The notes beneath the pieces are model-generated. The model was not told the origin of the DNA, made no database searches, and worked only from the letters and a program-made list of their open reading frames with translations. A program made the translations under genes and the position numbers. A stretch of DNA of 59,058 nt from an uncultured Dorea sp. (GTDB lineage Bacteria; Bacillota_A; Clostridia; Lachnospirales; Lachnospiraceae): positions 297 to 59,354 of the forward strand of contig CAJTRO010000021.1 of assembly GCA_910579015.1 (NCBI GenBank). The letters run 5' to 3'. Positions 16,500 to 25,963 of the stretch are shown piece after piece. How positions within the stretch are numbered: the stretch's first letter is position 1; every line of letters starts with the position of its first letter.

Positions 16500-18278
16500 T
16501 CAATCATCCGCCCGTCTGTGTTCTTCTTCGCACACCGGCCTCTTTCGCTCTTTGTCCGGCTTAAATCTAAGTATTACTCTAAGTCCTCTTTCTTTCCCTG
16601 CCTCAAGGCAGATCCCGCAATCCCTGCCATAGACGGCCTTAAGCCTCCGGTTGACATTGGCGATCCCGATAGAAGAATGCTTCTCCATCGTATCCTGCTC
16701 AAGCTCTGTGTTCTTCGCCTCAACAGCCTCCTGTGTCATTCCCTTTCCGTTATCTTCTACGACGATCCGAAATCCTCCCATAGACTTTTCCCTGTATCCG
16801 TCCTCTTTCTCAACACTGATCCGTATAAAATTATCCGTCTCCTTCATTCTTATGCCGTGGATAAAATAGTTCTCGATCACAGGCTGCAACACGAACTTAA
16901 TGATCGGAACTTGCAGATATTCCTCCGGACATTCCACAAAAGCCCGGAACTGCCCCTGATACCGGAACTCAAAAAGCTCCATATATTTCTTGCAGTAATG
17001 CAGTTCCTGCGCCAGCGTAATGATATCCGCCTCCTTGATCTGCGCCCGGAACGTGACAGCCAGGCTGTAGAGCATCTTTCCTACCTCCCGGTCGCCGTTG
17101 CAGATCGCCTTCATGCGGACAGCCTCCAGTGTATTATACAGAAAATGCGGATTGATCTGGCTCTGGAGCGCGTCCATCTCCGCGTTCTTCTGTTCGATCT
17201 CCGCAAGATACCGCTTCTTGATATGCTCGTCCAGCTTCGTACACATCTCGTTAAAATACCTTGCGATCACATCCAGCTCGTCGCCGTTCTTATCGGCGGG
17301 GATACGCACGTTGAGGTCGCCGTCCATTACCCGCGTCATTCCGTCAAGGATCAGATTGAGCCGTCCGGCAAGATGGCGCAGATGGTATCTGACAAACAAC
17401 TCGCCCAGCGCCATCACAACAACCCCGGCCAGAAGGATCACCACAACGACAGAAAACGGCATTGCTGCCGCCCGGTTCTTCTCCAGATAACTGATGGTAT
17501 GGTACTCTTTGTTCTTCCCCTGTTCCACATAGGCGCCGAGCAGGGCCTCGAGAGCCTCCTTATCATCCGCTTCTGCAATATCAGATATCTCATGTTCTCC
17601 CGAAGAGTTGTATACAACCATTTCAGTATCATTATATACGATCATTTCCGCACGGGAATAATACTGGCAGATGGTTTCGAACTTCTTGCTCTTAAACCAG
17701 AGGAGCATACACCCCTTGACCTGCATCGTAGCCGGATCGCGGAGCTCCTTTAAATAGGCAAAGCAGTCTTCATCCACCAGACGCCCCTCCTTAAGCCGCC
17801 TCTTAACTTCTTCATCCCCTTCTCTTCTGTAGCTCTTCCCGTCTCGCGTATACTTCGTAACCTCCTCCCGCTCATAACTGTACAGGGAGATATGGCTCAG
17901 ACTGCCATATGCCTGGAACGCGTCAAGGAAGAACTGCTCAATCCCCTTATACCCCTTAAGCTTATTCTCAATATACGTATCCAGACGGAACTGCTGGTAA
18001 GCGTCCGGCTCATCCGTCAGATAATGGAGCACGTCGCTTTGCTCCATACTCGAATTATACAGATCCTCATGGATAAATTCAGCAATATCAGCGGTCTCCT
18101 CCAGATAAGAGACCGCTGACTCATTCATCATCTCCGTATAGCTTAAGCTCTGTTCCAGAAAACGATTCCTGGTGCTGTTGAGAAAGAAGATCACCAGCGC
18201 CGATATGGCACAGACCAGGATCATCGTATAGATAAAAAATAATTTATGATATAACTGCTTAGAACCCTTAACTTCCAT
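16500..18278 (-). CDS. Sensor histidine kinase (YesM-like)
   Basis: This 592-residue membrane kinase is the partner of the AraC-type regulator. Membrane helices at about 12-33 and 274-294 bound a sensor region outside the cell. A HAMP segment (about 295-350) follows. The His_kinase block carries the phospho-acceptor His378 in INPHFLYNTLEA. The ATPase domain has the N box around Asn470 and the G1 box EDNGKGM at 508-514. This is the usual YesM/LytS-family plan. It starts five bases after the YesL-like gene stop and ends 28 bases before the regulator gene. The sensed compound is not known; a mannoside is likely from the locus. Confidence 0.93.
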   Translation of the reverse strand: MEVKGSKQLYHKLFFIYTMILVCAISALVIFFLNSTRNRFLEQSLSYTEMMNESAVSYLEETADIAEFIHEDLYNSSMEQSDVLHYLTDEPDAYQQFRLDTYIENKLKGYKGIEQFFLDAFQAYGSLSHISLYSYEREEVTKYTRDGKSYRREGDEEVKRRLKEGRLVDEDCFAYLKELRDPATMQVKGCMLLWFKSKKFETICQYYSRAEMIVYNDTEMVVYNSSGEHEISDIAEADDKEALEALLGAYVEQGKNKEYHTISYLEKNRAAAMPFSVVVVILLAGVVVMALGELFVRYHLRHLAGRLNLILDGMTRVMDGDLNVRIPADKNGDELDVIARYFNEMCTKLDEHIKKRYLAEIEQKNAEMDALQSQINPHFLYNTLEAVRMKAICNGDREVGKMLYSLAVTFRAQIKEADIITLAQELHYCKKYMELFEFRYQGQFRAFVECPEEYLQVPIIKFVLQPVIENYFIHGIRMKETDNFIRISVEKEDGYREKSMGGFRIVVEDNGKGMTQEAVEAKNTELEQDTMEKHSSIGIANVNRRLKAVYGRDCGICLEAGKERGLRVILRFKPDKERKRPVCEEEHRRADD

Positions 18279-18282
18279 ATGA

Positions 18283-18951
18283 TCAACGCCTTTCCTCTAA
18301 CTGTCTGAGCACACTCTGGTTCATGAACATAACAAGAAATCCGTATGCGCTTCCCATAAACAGCACGGTCGTTCCCGCCGAGATCTCAAACGCCGCAAGC
18401 ACAACGCCGAGCGCCACTATATTTCCAAGAGTAAACACCGGCTTTGCAAAAAGAAGCGTAACCGCAGTCCTGGCAATCTGCCAGGTGCTCATCTCATAAC
18501 GGCTGATGAGCATATATAGATTCGGCGTGACAAGGACTGCCGCCGCAAACAATATGACAAAAAGTATCGTAAGCGGAAAGATCTTAAGCTGTATCGAGAA
18601 GAATTCTATATTCGTCCAGCATATCAGTATCAACAGCAGCTGTCCCGCGCCAAGCGCCGTCTTCTGCCAGAAGTCCGGACAGTACCCCTTCTTATAGTCC
18701 CTGACGGCGCTCCCGTATGTCCCCCGGATCAGACGGTTCATCGTATACATCACCGCCGACAGCGCCGGCGCCGACAGGACCAGGCTCAGCAAAAACAAAG
18801 GAAGGCACTCTCTGATCTGGCCTGCTCCGACGAACAGAAGGAATAACAACACCGGAATATTCGAGATAATGAACAACAGATTTACCGTAAAGAAGTAACA
18901 TACTTTCTCGCAAAATCCCAGAACCTTTTCTATGTTAAATAATTCTCCCAT
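18283..18951 (-). CDS. YesL-family (DUF624) membrane protein
   Basis: This 222-residue protein has about five hydrophobic helices and matches the DUF624/YesL family. Members lie next to CUT1 transporters and YesM/YesN systems in Firmicutes, but their function is unknown. Features are the opening phenylalanine-rich helix, VCYFFTVNLLFIISNIP, and the conserved basic GTYGSAVRDYKKGY segment near residue 80. The ATG follows AAGGGG by eight bases. The gene sits between the alpha-mannosidase and the kinase, in the same transcript. A role in signalling or transporter assembly is often suspected, but nothing in this sequence decides it. Confidence 0.85.
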   Translation of the reverse strand: MGELFNIEKVLGFCEKVCYFFTVNLLFIISNIPVLLFLLFVGAGQIRECLPLFLLSLVLSAPALSAVMYTMNRLIRGTYGSAVRDYKKGYCPDFWQKTALGAGQLLLILICWTNIEFFSIQLKIFPLTILFVILFAAAVLVTPNLYMLISRYEMSTWQIARTAVTLLFAKPVFTLGNIVALGVVLAAFEISAGTTVLFMGSAYGFLVMFMNQSVLRQLEERR

Positions 18952-18985
18952 ATCATGAACCCCTTCCTTGTTAATGTTAACATTC

Positions 18986-21900
18986 TTACGCTTTGACCAG
19001 TATGGTCATTATCTCATAGGGATGAAGACTCATGCTGATCTCACCCGGCACAAACTCTGTGATCGGACGCTCTCTTAGATCGCACTGCGCCCATGCCTGG
19101 TATCCGAATCCCGGCTTCACCGTCACGTTCTGTTTCGATCCCGCAAACTCATGGAAACGGATCACGATGTACTGCCCGTCTTCTGACTTCTTGACTGCAT
19201 CCACCTCTACCTGATCGTTGTCAAAGGAAAGGAAACTGTCATAAGGAAGCACACTCTTTCCTTCCATAACCTGCATCGACTCGTTCAGCGCAAAGGCTTC
19301 CTGAACTACCCTTCCTTCTATGAAGTCGCCCTTATGCGGGAGCAGTGCATAGGTAAATGTATGCACGCCCTGATCCTGTAGATGATCCGGATGGGTTCCT
19401 GCTCTTAACAGGGAAATCCGCAGTACATTGTCCTTGATGTCATGACCATACTTACAGTCATTTAAGATACTCACGCCGTAGTTACGTTCAGACAGATCCG
19501 CAAACCGGTGCGCCACCGACTCGAATTTCGCCTGATCCCAGCTTGTGTTCCAATGGTTCGGGCGCCGTACATTGCCGTACTGCACATCATACGTTCCGTA
19601 GGTTGAACGGATATCCACCGGGAACGCCGCCTTAAGGAGCTGATGCTGATCGTGAAGCTCCACCTCTGTCCTGAAATCAATCCTCCTGTCGCTGTTATAG
19701 AGGATCATATCCTGTCTGATACAGGAGGCCGGACCTGTCCTGTCTGTGTCCGCTTCACGCGGCATAAAGTCCCACTCCATATGCACCTTCAGCTTCAGCG
19801 GTCCCTCCTCTGTGATCTCGAATGCAGTAAGGTCTGTGATCTCGCGCATCTTTTCCTGATAGAAGATATCAATGTCCCACGCATCAAAATCAAGCGGCTT
19901 ATCCTCGAACACCTGGAGCACATTGGCGCGCTGTCCCTCTGGCACCACATCCCTGGCACAGGTCTTATCATACAGCCTCGTGATCTGCCCGTACTGGTTC
20001 AAGGCTATCTGATAGTACGGCGTCTCTATCACTCTGTCACTGACAGAGAATACAGAGGCGTCCTTCTCCCGGGAACCATCCCCCGCCAGGTCGTCTTCCC
20101 TTCTCTCCTCGAAGGTAATAAGCTTCGTTCCCATAGCCGGAACATCCTTTACCTCTACATAAGTCACGCCCTGTTCCTTCTGAGACTTCAGTTCCTTGCC
20201 GTCCTGGTCTCTATATATCCCGACGCGCTCCTCAAAAACCGCAACCGTCTGATCCATCGTCCATCCGGATGCATTGATCACCGTATAGCTGTCTTTCTCA
20301 TGCTCGAATACATTCTCATACGCTTCCCGTTCTACTTCGCGGGCGATCCCCTCTATATATGTATAATCTTTCCTGGAATCCTCGTAAACCTCATGGATGG
20401 ACGAACCGGGGATGATATCGTGGAACTGGTCTGTCAGTATATGCTTCCATCCGCGTGTCAGCTCTTCCTGCTTCGCACCGGCAAGATCCCCCGACAGGAG
20501 GGCATCCATCACGGTCAGCCATTCCGCCCTGCGGTAGAGAAGCTCCATCTTCCGGTTCATGCGCTTATTGTACGCCTGGCTTGTGTAGGTGCCCCGGTGA
20601 TATTCCAGATACAGCTCCCCGTCCCAGGTATGCACGTACTGGTCCGTATGCTCCACCGTATCGTGGAGTCTGCGGAAATATTCTCCCGCCGTCGACATCT
20701 TCACGTTAGGAAGTCCCGGAATCTTGTCAAGCCTTCTTCTGCACTCCAGCATATCCCGGTTCACGCCGCCGCCCCCGTCGCCGTAACCAAAGGAGATCAG
20801 CAGATCCTTATTCATCTGCTTGTCACGGTAGGCGTCCCACACTCCCTTTACCGTCCTCGGGAGCAGATTTCCGTTGTAAGTATAGAACCAGGAATCCCGT
20901 TCTCTCCACGGCTCCGGCGTCGTGATGAAGTGCGTCAGGACCTCGCTGCCGTCGATCCCCTTCCACTTGAACGTATCGTGAGGCATACGGTTATACTGAT
21001 TCCAACTGATCTTGGTGGTCATGAAGGTGTTGATCCCCGCCTTTTTCAAGATCTGCGGAAGCGCCCAGGAATAGCCGAACACGTCCGGCAGCCACAAAAA
21101 TTCCACGTCCCATCCGAACTCCTCCTTGATGAACCTGCTGCCAAGGAGTATCTGGCGCGTCAGGGATTCCCCGCTTGTCAGGTTACAGTCGGCCTCTACC
21201 CACATGCCGCCGTCCGCCTCCCAGCGTCCCTCTTTCACTCTCTTCTTGATATTTTCAAATATATCCGGGAACTCCTCTTTCATATACTCATAGAGCTGAG
21301 GCTGTGTCTGGAGGAATATATATTCCGGGTACATCTCCATCAGGCGGAACACGGTGGAGAAAGAGCGCGAGCATTTCTCTCTCGTATGCTTCAGACGCCA
21401 CAGCCATGCCACGTCAATGTGGGTGTGCCCCACGCAATATACATTGATCATCGAACGCTTATCCATCCGGTCGATGCTTTCATTCAGCATGTCATCTGCC
21501 TCATATACCGACCGGTAGAAGCCCATGCTTCCAGGATATGACCAGTCGATCCGGCGGCACGCCTCGTCGAGCGCCCTTCTAAGCTCGTGGCAGACCGGAT
21601 CGGATGCGTCAAGCTCGTCAAGCGTCTGGCGCACCATGAGCGCCATATAATAGAAGTCGTCCACCTTCTCATCAAGCCACGCCAGATCGGCGCGATTAAT
21701 CCGGTGCTCCTGTTCTCTTGGAACACCGCCTCCCTCCAGACCTGACCACAGGCGGAAGGTAAGATCTACCGTCGTACCGCAGAGCGCGTCGTCAAAAAAT
21801 AATTCCTTGTGGTTGACGTCCACTCCCTGATACATCTTTCCATTTACATACGCCATGGACTCGAACCCGGAATTATTGCCCCCGCCGGTATTGCCAAAGT

Positions 21901-22180
21901 CAAAAACCCCCACTACCTTTCTGCCTTTCCATTCGGCAGGGATATGGATATCCTTGTGAAGCCATACGAAACGGTCGCGGCCCCTCCAGGTATCCTTCGT
22001 ATTCAGCGTATACCACGCCTCCCCTCCCTCTCCTGTCCCGCTTAAGTCAGGAAGAGACGGGTTCACCACTCCCTGCTCTTCTTCCATCGCCCTAAAGCTC
22101 TCAAATCCAATAATATCACGATACCGGTACTGCTCAAGTTCCTCGATACGCTTCTCTAATTTCCTGTCTGTCAAAAACAT
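18986..22180 (-). CDS. GH38 alpha-mannosidase
   Basis: This 1064-residue cytoplasmic enzyme is predicted to cleave alpha-mannosidic links. The zinc site begins at GHTHIDVAWLWR (His252, His254, Asp256). The catalytic nucleophile is Asp366 in WLPDVFGYSW. The C-terminal half holds the beta-rich domains normal in family 38, including HQLLKAAFPVDI. Length and motifs fit the bacterial/vacuolar-type branch without a signal peptide. AGGAGG lies five bases before the ATG. It is the first gene of the locus, behind a promoter at 22217-22245. Together with the distal beta-mannosidase it could dismantle mannose-rich N-glycans or yeast mannan fragments. Confidence 0.93.
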   Translation of the reverse strand: MFLTDRKLEKRIEELEQYRYRDIIGFESFRAMEEEQGVVNPSLPDLSGTGEGGEAWYTLNTKDTWRGRDRFVWLHKDIHIPAEWKGRKVVGVFDFGNTGGGNNSGFESMAYVNGKMYQGVDVNHKELFFDDALCGTTVDLTFRLWSGLEGGGVPREQEHRINRADLAWLDEKVDDFYYMALMVRQTLDELDASDPVCHELRRALDEACRRIDWSYPGSMGFYRSVYEADDMLNESIDRMDKRSMINVYCVGHTHIDVAWLWRLKHTREKCSRSFSTVFRLMEMYPEYIFLQTQPQLYEYMKEEFPDIFENIKKRVKEGRWEADGGMWVEADCNLTSGESLTRQILLGSRFIKEEFGWDVEFLWLPDVFGYSWALPQILKKAGINTFMTTKISWNQYNRMPHDTFKWKGIDGSEVLTHFITTPEPWRERDSWFYTYNGNLLPRTVKGVWDAYRDKQMNKDLLISFGYGDGGGGVNRDMLECRRRLDKIPGLPNVKMSTAGEYFRRLHDTVEHTDQYVHTWDGELYLEYHRGTYTSQAYNKRMNRKMELLYRRAEWLTVMDALLSGDLAGAKQEELTRGWKHILTDQFHDIIPGSSIHEVYEDSRKDYTYIEGIAREVEREAYENVFEHEKDSYTVINASGWTMDQTVAVFEERVGIYRDQDGKELKSQKEQGVTYVEVKDVPAMGTKLITFEERREDDLAGDGSREKDASVFSVSDRVIETPYYQIALNQYGQITRLYDKTCARDVVPEGQRANVLQVFEDKPLDFDAWDIDIFYQEKMREITDLTAFEITEEGPLKLKVHMEWDFMPREADTDRTGPASCIRQDMILYNSDRRIDFRTEVELHDQHQLLKAAFPVDIRSTYGTYDVQYGNVRRPNHWNTSWDQAKFESVAHRFADLSERNYGVSILNDCKYGHDIKDNVLRISLLRAGTHPDHLQDQGVHTFTYALLPHKGDFIEGRVVQEAFALNESMQVMEGKSVLPYDSFLSFDNDQVEVDAVKKSEDGQYIVIRFHEFAGSKQNVTVKPGFGYQAWAQCDLRERPITEFVPGEISMSLHPYEIMTILVKA

Positions 22181-22216
22181 AATGACCTCCTTGTTATCGA
22201 ACCATTTTATAGAATC

Positions 22217-22245
22217 ATTGTATAATGCGTCCGGTCAAATTTCAA
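22217..22245 (-). promoter_or_regulatory. Candidate sigma-A promoter of the alpha-mannosidase operon
   Basis: On the minus strand TTGAAA (22240-22245) and TACAAT (22217-22222) are 17 bases apart, about 37 bases upstream of the GH38 start. It is close to the sigma-A consensus but not unique in this AT-rich gap; a nearby TTGACC is a competing -35. Confidence 0.5.
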
Positions 22246-22310
22246 TTCAAAGAATTCTAGTTTTGGTGGCTAATTTCTCGATATATATGAAAATATCTCA
22301 TAAGATTTTC

Positions 22311-22339
22311 TTGACATAAAATAAGAGATTCGGTATGAT
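22311..22339 (+). promoter_or_regulatory. Sigma-A promoter of the small + strand gene
   Basis: A perfect -35 TTGACA (22311-22316) and -10 TATGAT (22334-22339) are separated by 17 bases. The ATG at 22369 lies 30 bases further on. The strength of this promoter is the best evidence that the 102-aa ORF is expressed. Confidence 0.75.
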
Positions 22340-22368
22340 ACCGGGTATAAATCTACTGAATCTGTGAG

Positions 22369-22677
22369 GTGACTGCCATGATCCCAACTCTCGGACTTTC
22401 TTTAAAAGCATTAAAAAAAGAGCCTTTCTCAGGCTCTCACTGCGGTATGCGCTATTATCTGACCGCATCCGGCGATACGCTGACGGCCTTCCTCTATCCG
22501 GAGCCCTGGTGCTTCGAAGCCACACCCCAGGAGCAGAAGGAGAAGAAGGATTTCCCATTCACCCAGGAAGGGCTTGATGAAGCCATTGCCTGGATGAATG
22601 ACCGCTATGAGGCGGACCGCTTAAACTGGGAACGCATCGACAAAGACAAGATGCGTATCTTCTTAAATACTATATAA
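22369..22677 (+). CDS. Conserved-looking 102-aa protein of unknown function
   Basis: This small soluble protein opens with MIPTLGLSLKALKKEPFSGS and later has WMNDRYEADRLNWERID near the C-terminus. I do not recognise a domain; similar short proteins in this bacterial group are sometimes loosely labelled acetyltransferase, but no acetyl-CoA motif is visible here. Evidence that it is real is the consensus promoter 30 bases upstream, a GTGAGGTG ribosome site before the ATG, and ordinary codon use. It stands alone, divergent from the mannoside locus, and its stop meets the Na/Pi cotransporter stop. Confidence 0.7.
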   Translation: MTAMIPTLGLSLKALKKEPFSGSHCGMRYYLTASGDTLTAFLYPEPWCFEATPQEQKEKKDFPFTQEGLDEAIAWMNDRYEADRLNWERIDKDKMRIFLNTI

Positions 22678-22681
22678 GAGG

Positions 22682-24319
22682 TTATGCTCTCTCCAACACC
22701 TCTTCCGCAATGTTACGGGCATGGTCAGAGATACGCTCCAGACACACCAGCGTATCCAAAAATACAATCCCTGCCTCTGCATTGCACTGGTTATTCGCAA
22801 GTCTCTTGATATGCTTGCTCCGAAGGGTGATCTCAAGGTCGTCGGCCTGCGTCTCCTTCTCAATAACCGTGAGGGCCTTCTCCTTGTTCTGCTCTACGAA
22901 CGCCTCGTATGCGTACCTGTAGCTGTCCGCGCACACCTCGAACATCTCTTTTAACTGTGTAGTCCCCACCTCGGAGAAGGATACCTTCTTCTCATACAAG
23001 GTCTCCGCGAATTCGGAGATATTCTCACAGTAATCGCTGATACGCTCGATATCCGAAACCATCTGAAGCAGATGGGCCACGTCCTGATGCTCCTTCTCAC
23101 TGATCCGGAGACCGCCAAGCTTGATGGCATAATTCGAGATCCCCGCACTGAGCTTGTCCACGGTATCTTCTTCCTCCTTAAGGAATCGGATATCTTCCTC
23201 CTTAAGCGAGAACAGAACTCTCTTTGCAACATCAAGAGACTCCTCCACGATCTCGCCCATACGGGCCACTTCTCTTACGGTAGACTGCAAGGCGATACCC
23301 GGCGTCTCTAAGATACGGTCGTCTAGGAGCACCACGCTCTTATCCTGCTCATTCTCATCTACACGGCCAATCTTCTTCGCAAGCTTGATGATCCACCCGG
23401 ATAACGGGAAGAGGACGACTGTCGTGCCGATATTGAAGGCCGTGTGCACCATACTGATCTCGGTCTGGGTGATAAGGCCGAACCCGATCTCGGGGTTCAC
23501 GAATTCATAGTAAATGATCGCCAGCACGCTGAACAGCACCGTTCCGATGATATTGAACAGAAGATGCATCAGCGCCGCAGTCTTGGCATTCTTCTTCGCA
23601 CCGAGACTTGACAGGATCGCAGTCACACAAGTACCGATATTCTGTCCCATGATGATGTAGACCGCCGCACTGAACGGCACCAGACCTGCCGCCGCAAGGC
23701 TCTGCAAGATACCCACGGATGCGGACGAGCTCTGGATCACAGCCGTTACGACCGTACCTGCCAGGATCCCGAGAAACGGATTATCACCCAGAGTTACGAA
23801 AATATTGCAGAAGCTCTCTGACTCCTTAAGCGGTGATACCGCCGCCGACATCGTGGTGATACCGATGAAGAGCAGGCCGAATCCGATGATGATGCTTGCG
23901 ATCTCCTTGGATGAGCGCCTCTTTCCTGTAAGCATGACGATCACACCCAGCATAACCGCGATCGGCGCAAGCTTTGACGGGCTTAAGAATTCTGCCCATT
24001 CCACTGCGGATACCAGCCATCCGGTCACAGTCGTACCGACGTTCGCGCCCATGATGACGCCCATCGCCTGAGTCAGGTTCATGATCCCCGCATTGACGAA
24101 TCCGACGACCATGACCGTCGTCGCAGACGAGCTCTGGATCACAGCCGTGATCGCCGCTCCTAAGAGCACGCCCATAAGCTTATTCTTAGTCAGTACCTCC
24201 AACAGTGACTTCATCTTGTTGCCGGCCGCATTCTCCAGCCCCTGGGCCATGATCTGCATTCCATAAATAAACATTCCAAGGCCGCCGACAAACGGTATGA
24301 TGATATCTAGATAGTTCAT
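22682..24319 (-). CDS. Na/Pi cotransporter family protein with PhoU-like tail
   Basis: This 545-residue membrane protein matches the NptA/YjbB type of sodium-phosphate cotransporter. Its two inverted repeats each carry the signature QSSSA (IQSSSATTVM near residue 62 and IQSSSASVG near 200). About eight helices are followed by a cytoplasmic PhoU-like helical region (about 330-545). I place the start at the ATG 24319, with AGGAGG eight bases upstream, instead of seven codons earlier. It is probably single-gene. Phosphate uptake or export control is the family role; no Pho genes are nearby. Confidence 0.9.
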   Translation of the reverse strand: MNYLDIIIPFVGGLGMFIYGMQIMAQGLENAAGNKMKSLLEVLTKNKLMGVLLGAAITAVIQSSSATTVMVVGFVNAGIMNLTQAMGVIMGANVGTTVTGWLVSAVEWAEFLSPSKLAPIAVMLGVIVMLTGKRRSSKEIASIIIGFGLLFIGITTMSAAVSPLKESESFCNIFVTLGDNPFLGILAGTVVTAVIQSSSASVGILQSLAAAGLVPFSAAVYIIMGQNIGTCVTAILSSLGAKKNAKTAALMHLLFNIIGTVLFSVLAIIYYEFVNPEIGFGLITQTEISMVHTAFNIGTTVVLFPLSGWIIKLAKKIGRVDENEQDKSVVLLDDRILETPGIALQSTVREVARMGEIVEESLDVAKRVLFSLKEEDIRFLKEEEDTVDKLSAGISNYAIKLGGLRISEKEHQDVAHLLQMVSDIERISDYCENISEFAETLYEKKVSFSEVGTTQLKEMFEVCADSYRYAYEAFVEQNKEKALTVIEKETQADDLEITLRSKHIKRLANNQCNAEAGIVFLDTLVCLERISDHARNIAEEVLERA

Positions 24320-24471
24320 TACATTCCTCCTGATGTACAAAGCGTGTGCAGATTTTATCCTCCCATTCCGCCGCGAACGCTTTTTATTAATATCCTACAT
24401 GTCTAAAATATCATCTACACAGACAAAAAACAATCATTTTCTTTGTAACTTTCACAATTTATCTTTTCCAA

Positions 24472-24828
24472 TCATCTCTTCATCTTCGGTTCAAATACCA
24501 GTGAAGCCAGATAACTGAATATCAATGCCGCAGATATCCCCACCGCGCTGGCCTTGAAACCGCCCATAAATATGCCGATAAAACCTTCCTTATCGACGGC
24601 CTCCTTCACGCCCTTCCACAGAAGGTTCCCAAAGCCCGTCAAGGGAACGCTGGCCCCGGCCCCGGCAAAATCCTGGAACGGCTGGTAGATATGAAGGGCG
24701 CCCAGTACGGCTCCCGAACATACCAGAAGGACCATAACCCGCCCCGGCATCAGCTTCGTCCTGTCAAGCAGGATCTGGACCAGCGCGCATATAAGACCTC
24801 CGATCCAGAATGCATTTATATAATCCAT
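24472..24828 (-). CDS. spoVAE: Stage V sporulation protein AE (SpoVAE/AEb)
   Basis: This 118-residue, four-helix membrane protein is part of the SpoVA channel that moves dipicolinic acid into the spore and out at germination. Typical features are the helix-turn region YQPFQDFAGAGASVPLTGFG (residues about 48-67) and the Gly-rich third segment. Length fits the AEb form; no AEa or SpoVAF gene follows. The gene is last in the cluster, 49 bases after spoVAD. Downstream to 24319 lies 152 bases with no recognisable terminator. Confidence 0.93.
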   Translation of the reverse strand: MDYINAFWIGGLICALVQILLDRTKLMPGRVMVLLVCSGAVLGALHIYQPFQDFAGAGASVPLTGFGNLLWKGVKEAVDKEGFIGIFMGGFKASAVGISAALIFSYLASLVFEPKMKR

Positions 24829-24877
24829 CTCCTATCTCCTCCTCAAACCACTCTCTACACATCCCTTTTTTTCTGTA

Positions 24878-25882
24878 TCAACAATGCTCCAGCACGATTC
24901 CGTGCGCAATCCCCGGCACGCTGGAACCCTCATTATAGCTCACCGTGGACATCAGCGCGCCGGTCGGCACGAAGAGCACCCGCTTCCACTCTCCTCTTAT
25001 CAGCTTCGGCAGGATATATGCCGACAGCGTTGCCGCCGCACAGCCGCAGCCGCTCCCTCCCGCATGGGTATCCTGAAGACGCTGGTCGAAAATGGTCATA
25101 CCACAGTCCATGTGATTCTTCTTGATATCGTATCCCTTCCCCCGCATCAGGTCAAAGAGAATACTCTGTCCCACGTATCCAAGGTCCCCTGTCACGATCC
25201 GGTCATAATCATCGGCTGTTCTTTCGAAATCATTAAGATTCCGTATGATGGTATCACAGGCGGCAGGAGCCATGCAGGCGCCCATATTCTGGGAATCCTT
25301 CAGCCCGTAATCCACAATCTTTCCTATCGTCACCCCTGTGATCCGCACATGGCTTCGTCTGGTTCCCACAAGGAACGCACCGCTTCCGGTCACCGTCCAC
25401 TGTGCAGACAGAGGCCTCTGGTTCGCGTATCCCAGCGGGAAACGGAATTCTTTCTCTGCGCTTCCGAAATGGCTTGAGGTCACCGCAAGCATATACTCTC
25501 CATAACCCGCCGCCACGCTCATGGACGCCAGTGCAAGAGCCTCGCCGGAAGTGGAACAGGCGCCGAACAGCCCGAACATGGGGATCCCCAGTTCCTCCAC
25601 GCCCATGGAAGTGGCCACTCCCTGACGGAGAAGATCGCCTCCGAACAGGTATCTGACATCCCCTGCCTGCACGTGCGCCTTCCCCATCGCAAGAAGGCAC
25701 GCCTCCTTCTGCATGGTGCTTTCTGCCTCTTCCCATGTATTTTCCCCGAAAAGGTCTTCTTCCTCTACCATATCAAACATCTTCCCCAGAGGGCCCTCGC
25801 CCTCCTTCTTCCCCGCGACGGACGCACTGCTGACCAGATACGGGGACTTCTCAAAACCTATACTCTGCAATCCTTTTGTCAT
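24878..25882 (-). CDS. spoVAD: Stage V sporulation protein AD
   Basis: This 334-residue soluble protein has the thiolase-like fold of SpoVAD, the dipicolinic-acid-binding subunit of the spore SpoVA channel. Family features are GACSTSGEALALASM near residue 108-122, the DCGMTIFDQ segment, and HAGGSGCGCAAATL near 270. Length is normal (about 330-340). It lies between spoVAC and spoVAE in the standard order. It is expected to be made in the forespore, consistent with the sigma-G-like promoter at the start of this cluster. Confidence 0.95.
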   Translation of the reverse strand: MTKGLQSIGFEKSPYLVSSASVAGKKEGEGPLGKMFDMVEEEDLFGENTWEEAESTMQKEACLLAMGKAHVQAGDVRYLFGGDLLRQGVATSMGVEELGIPMFGLFGACSTSGEALALASMSVAAGYGEYMLAVTSSHFGSAEKEFRFPLGYANQRPLSAQWTVTGSGAFLVGTRRSHVRITGVTIGKIVDYGLKDSQNMGACMAPAACDTIIRNLNDFERTADDYDRIVTGDLGYVGQSILFDLMRGKGYDIKKNHMDCGMTIFDQRLQDTHAGGSGCGCAAATLSAYILPKLIRGEWKRVLFVPTGALMSTVSYNEGSSVPGIAHGIVLEHC

Positions 25883-25963
25883 TCATTCCTACCTGCCTTC
25901 TTCTCTTTTTGGCCTTACTCCTTATCCGCGCCGTACTGCCGGAAAGCTTCTTCCAGACGCGGA

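Noticed and set aside
16518..17753. 411-codon open frame on the + strand
   Set aside because: Antisense shadow of the sensor kinase; no ribosome site or domain.
18973..18984. 12-bp palindrome AATGTTAACATT between GH38 and the YesL-like gene
   Set aside because: Short, AT-rich and inside an operon gap of 34 bases; likely chance.
19643..21541. 632-codon open frame on the + strand
   Set aside because: It lies wholly antisense to the GH38 alpha-mannosidase, which has full family motifs; the antisense protein shows no recognisable domain and the frame is a by-product of codon bias.
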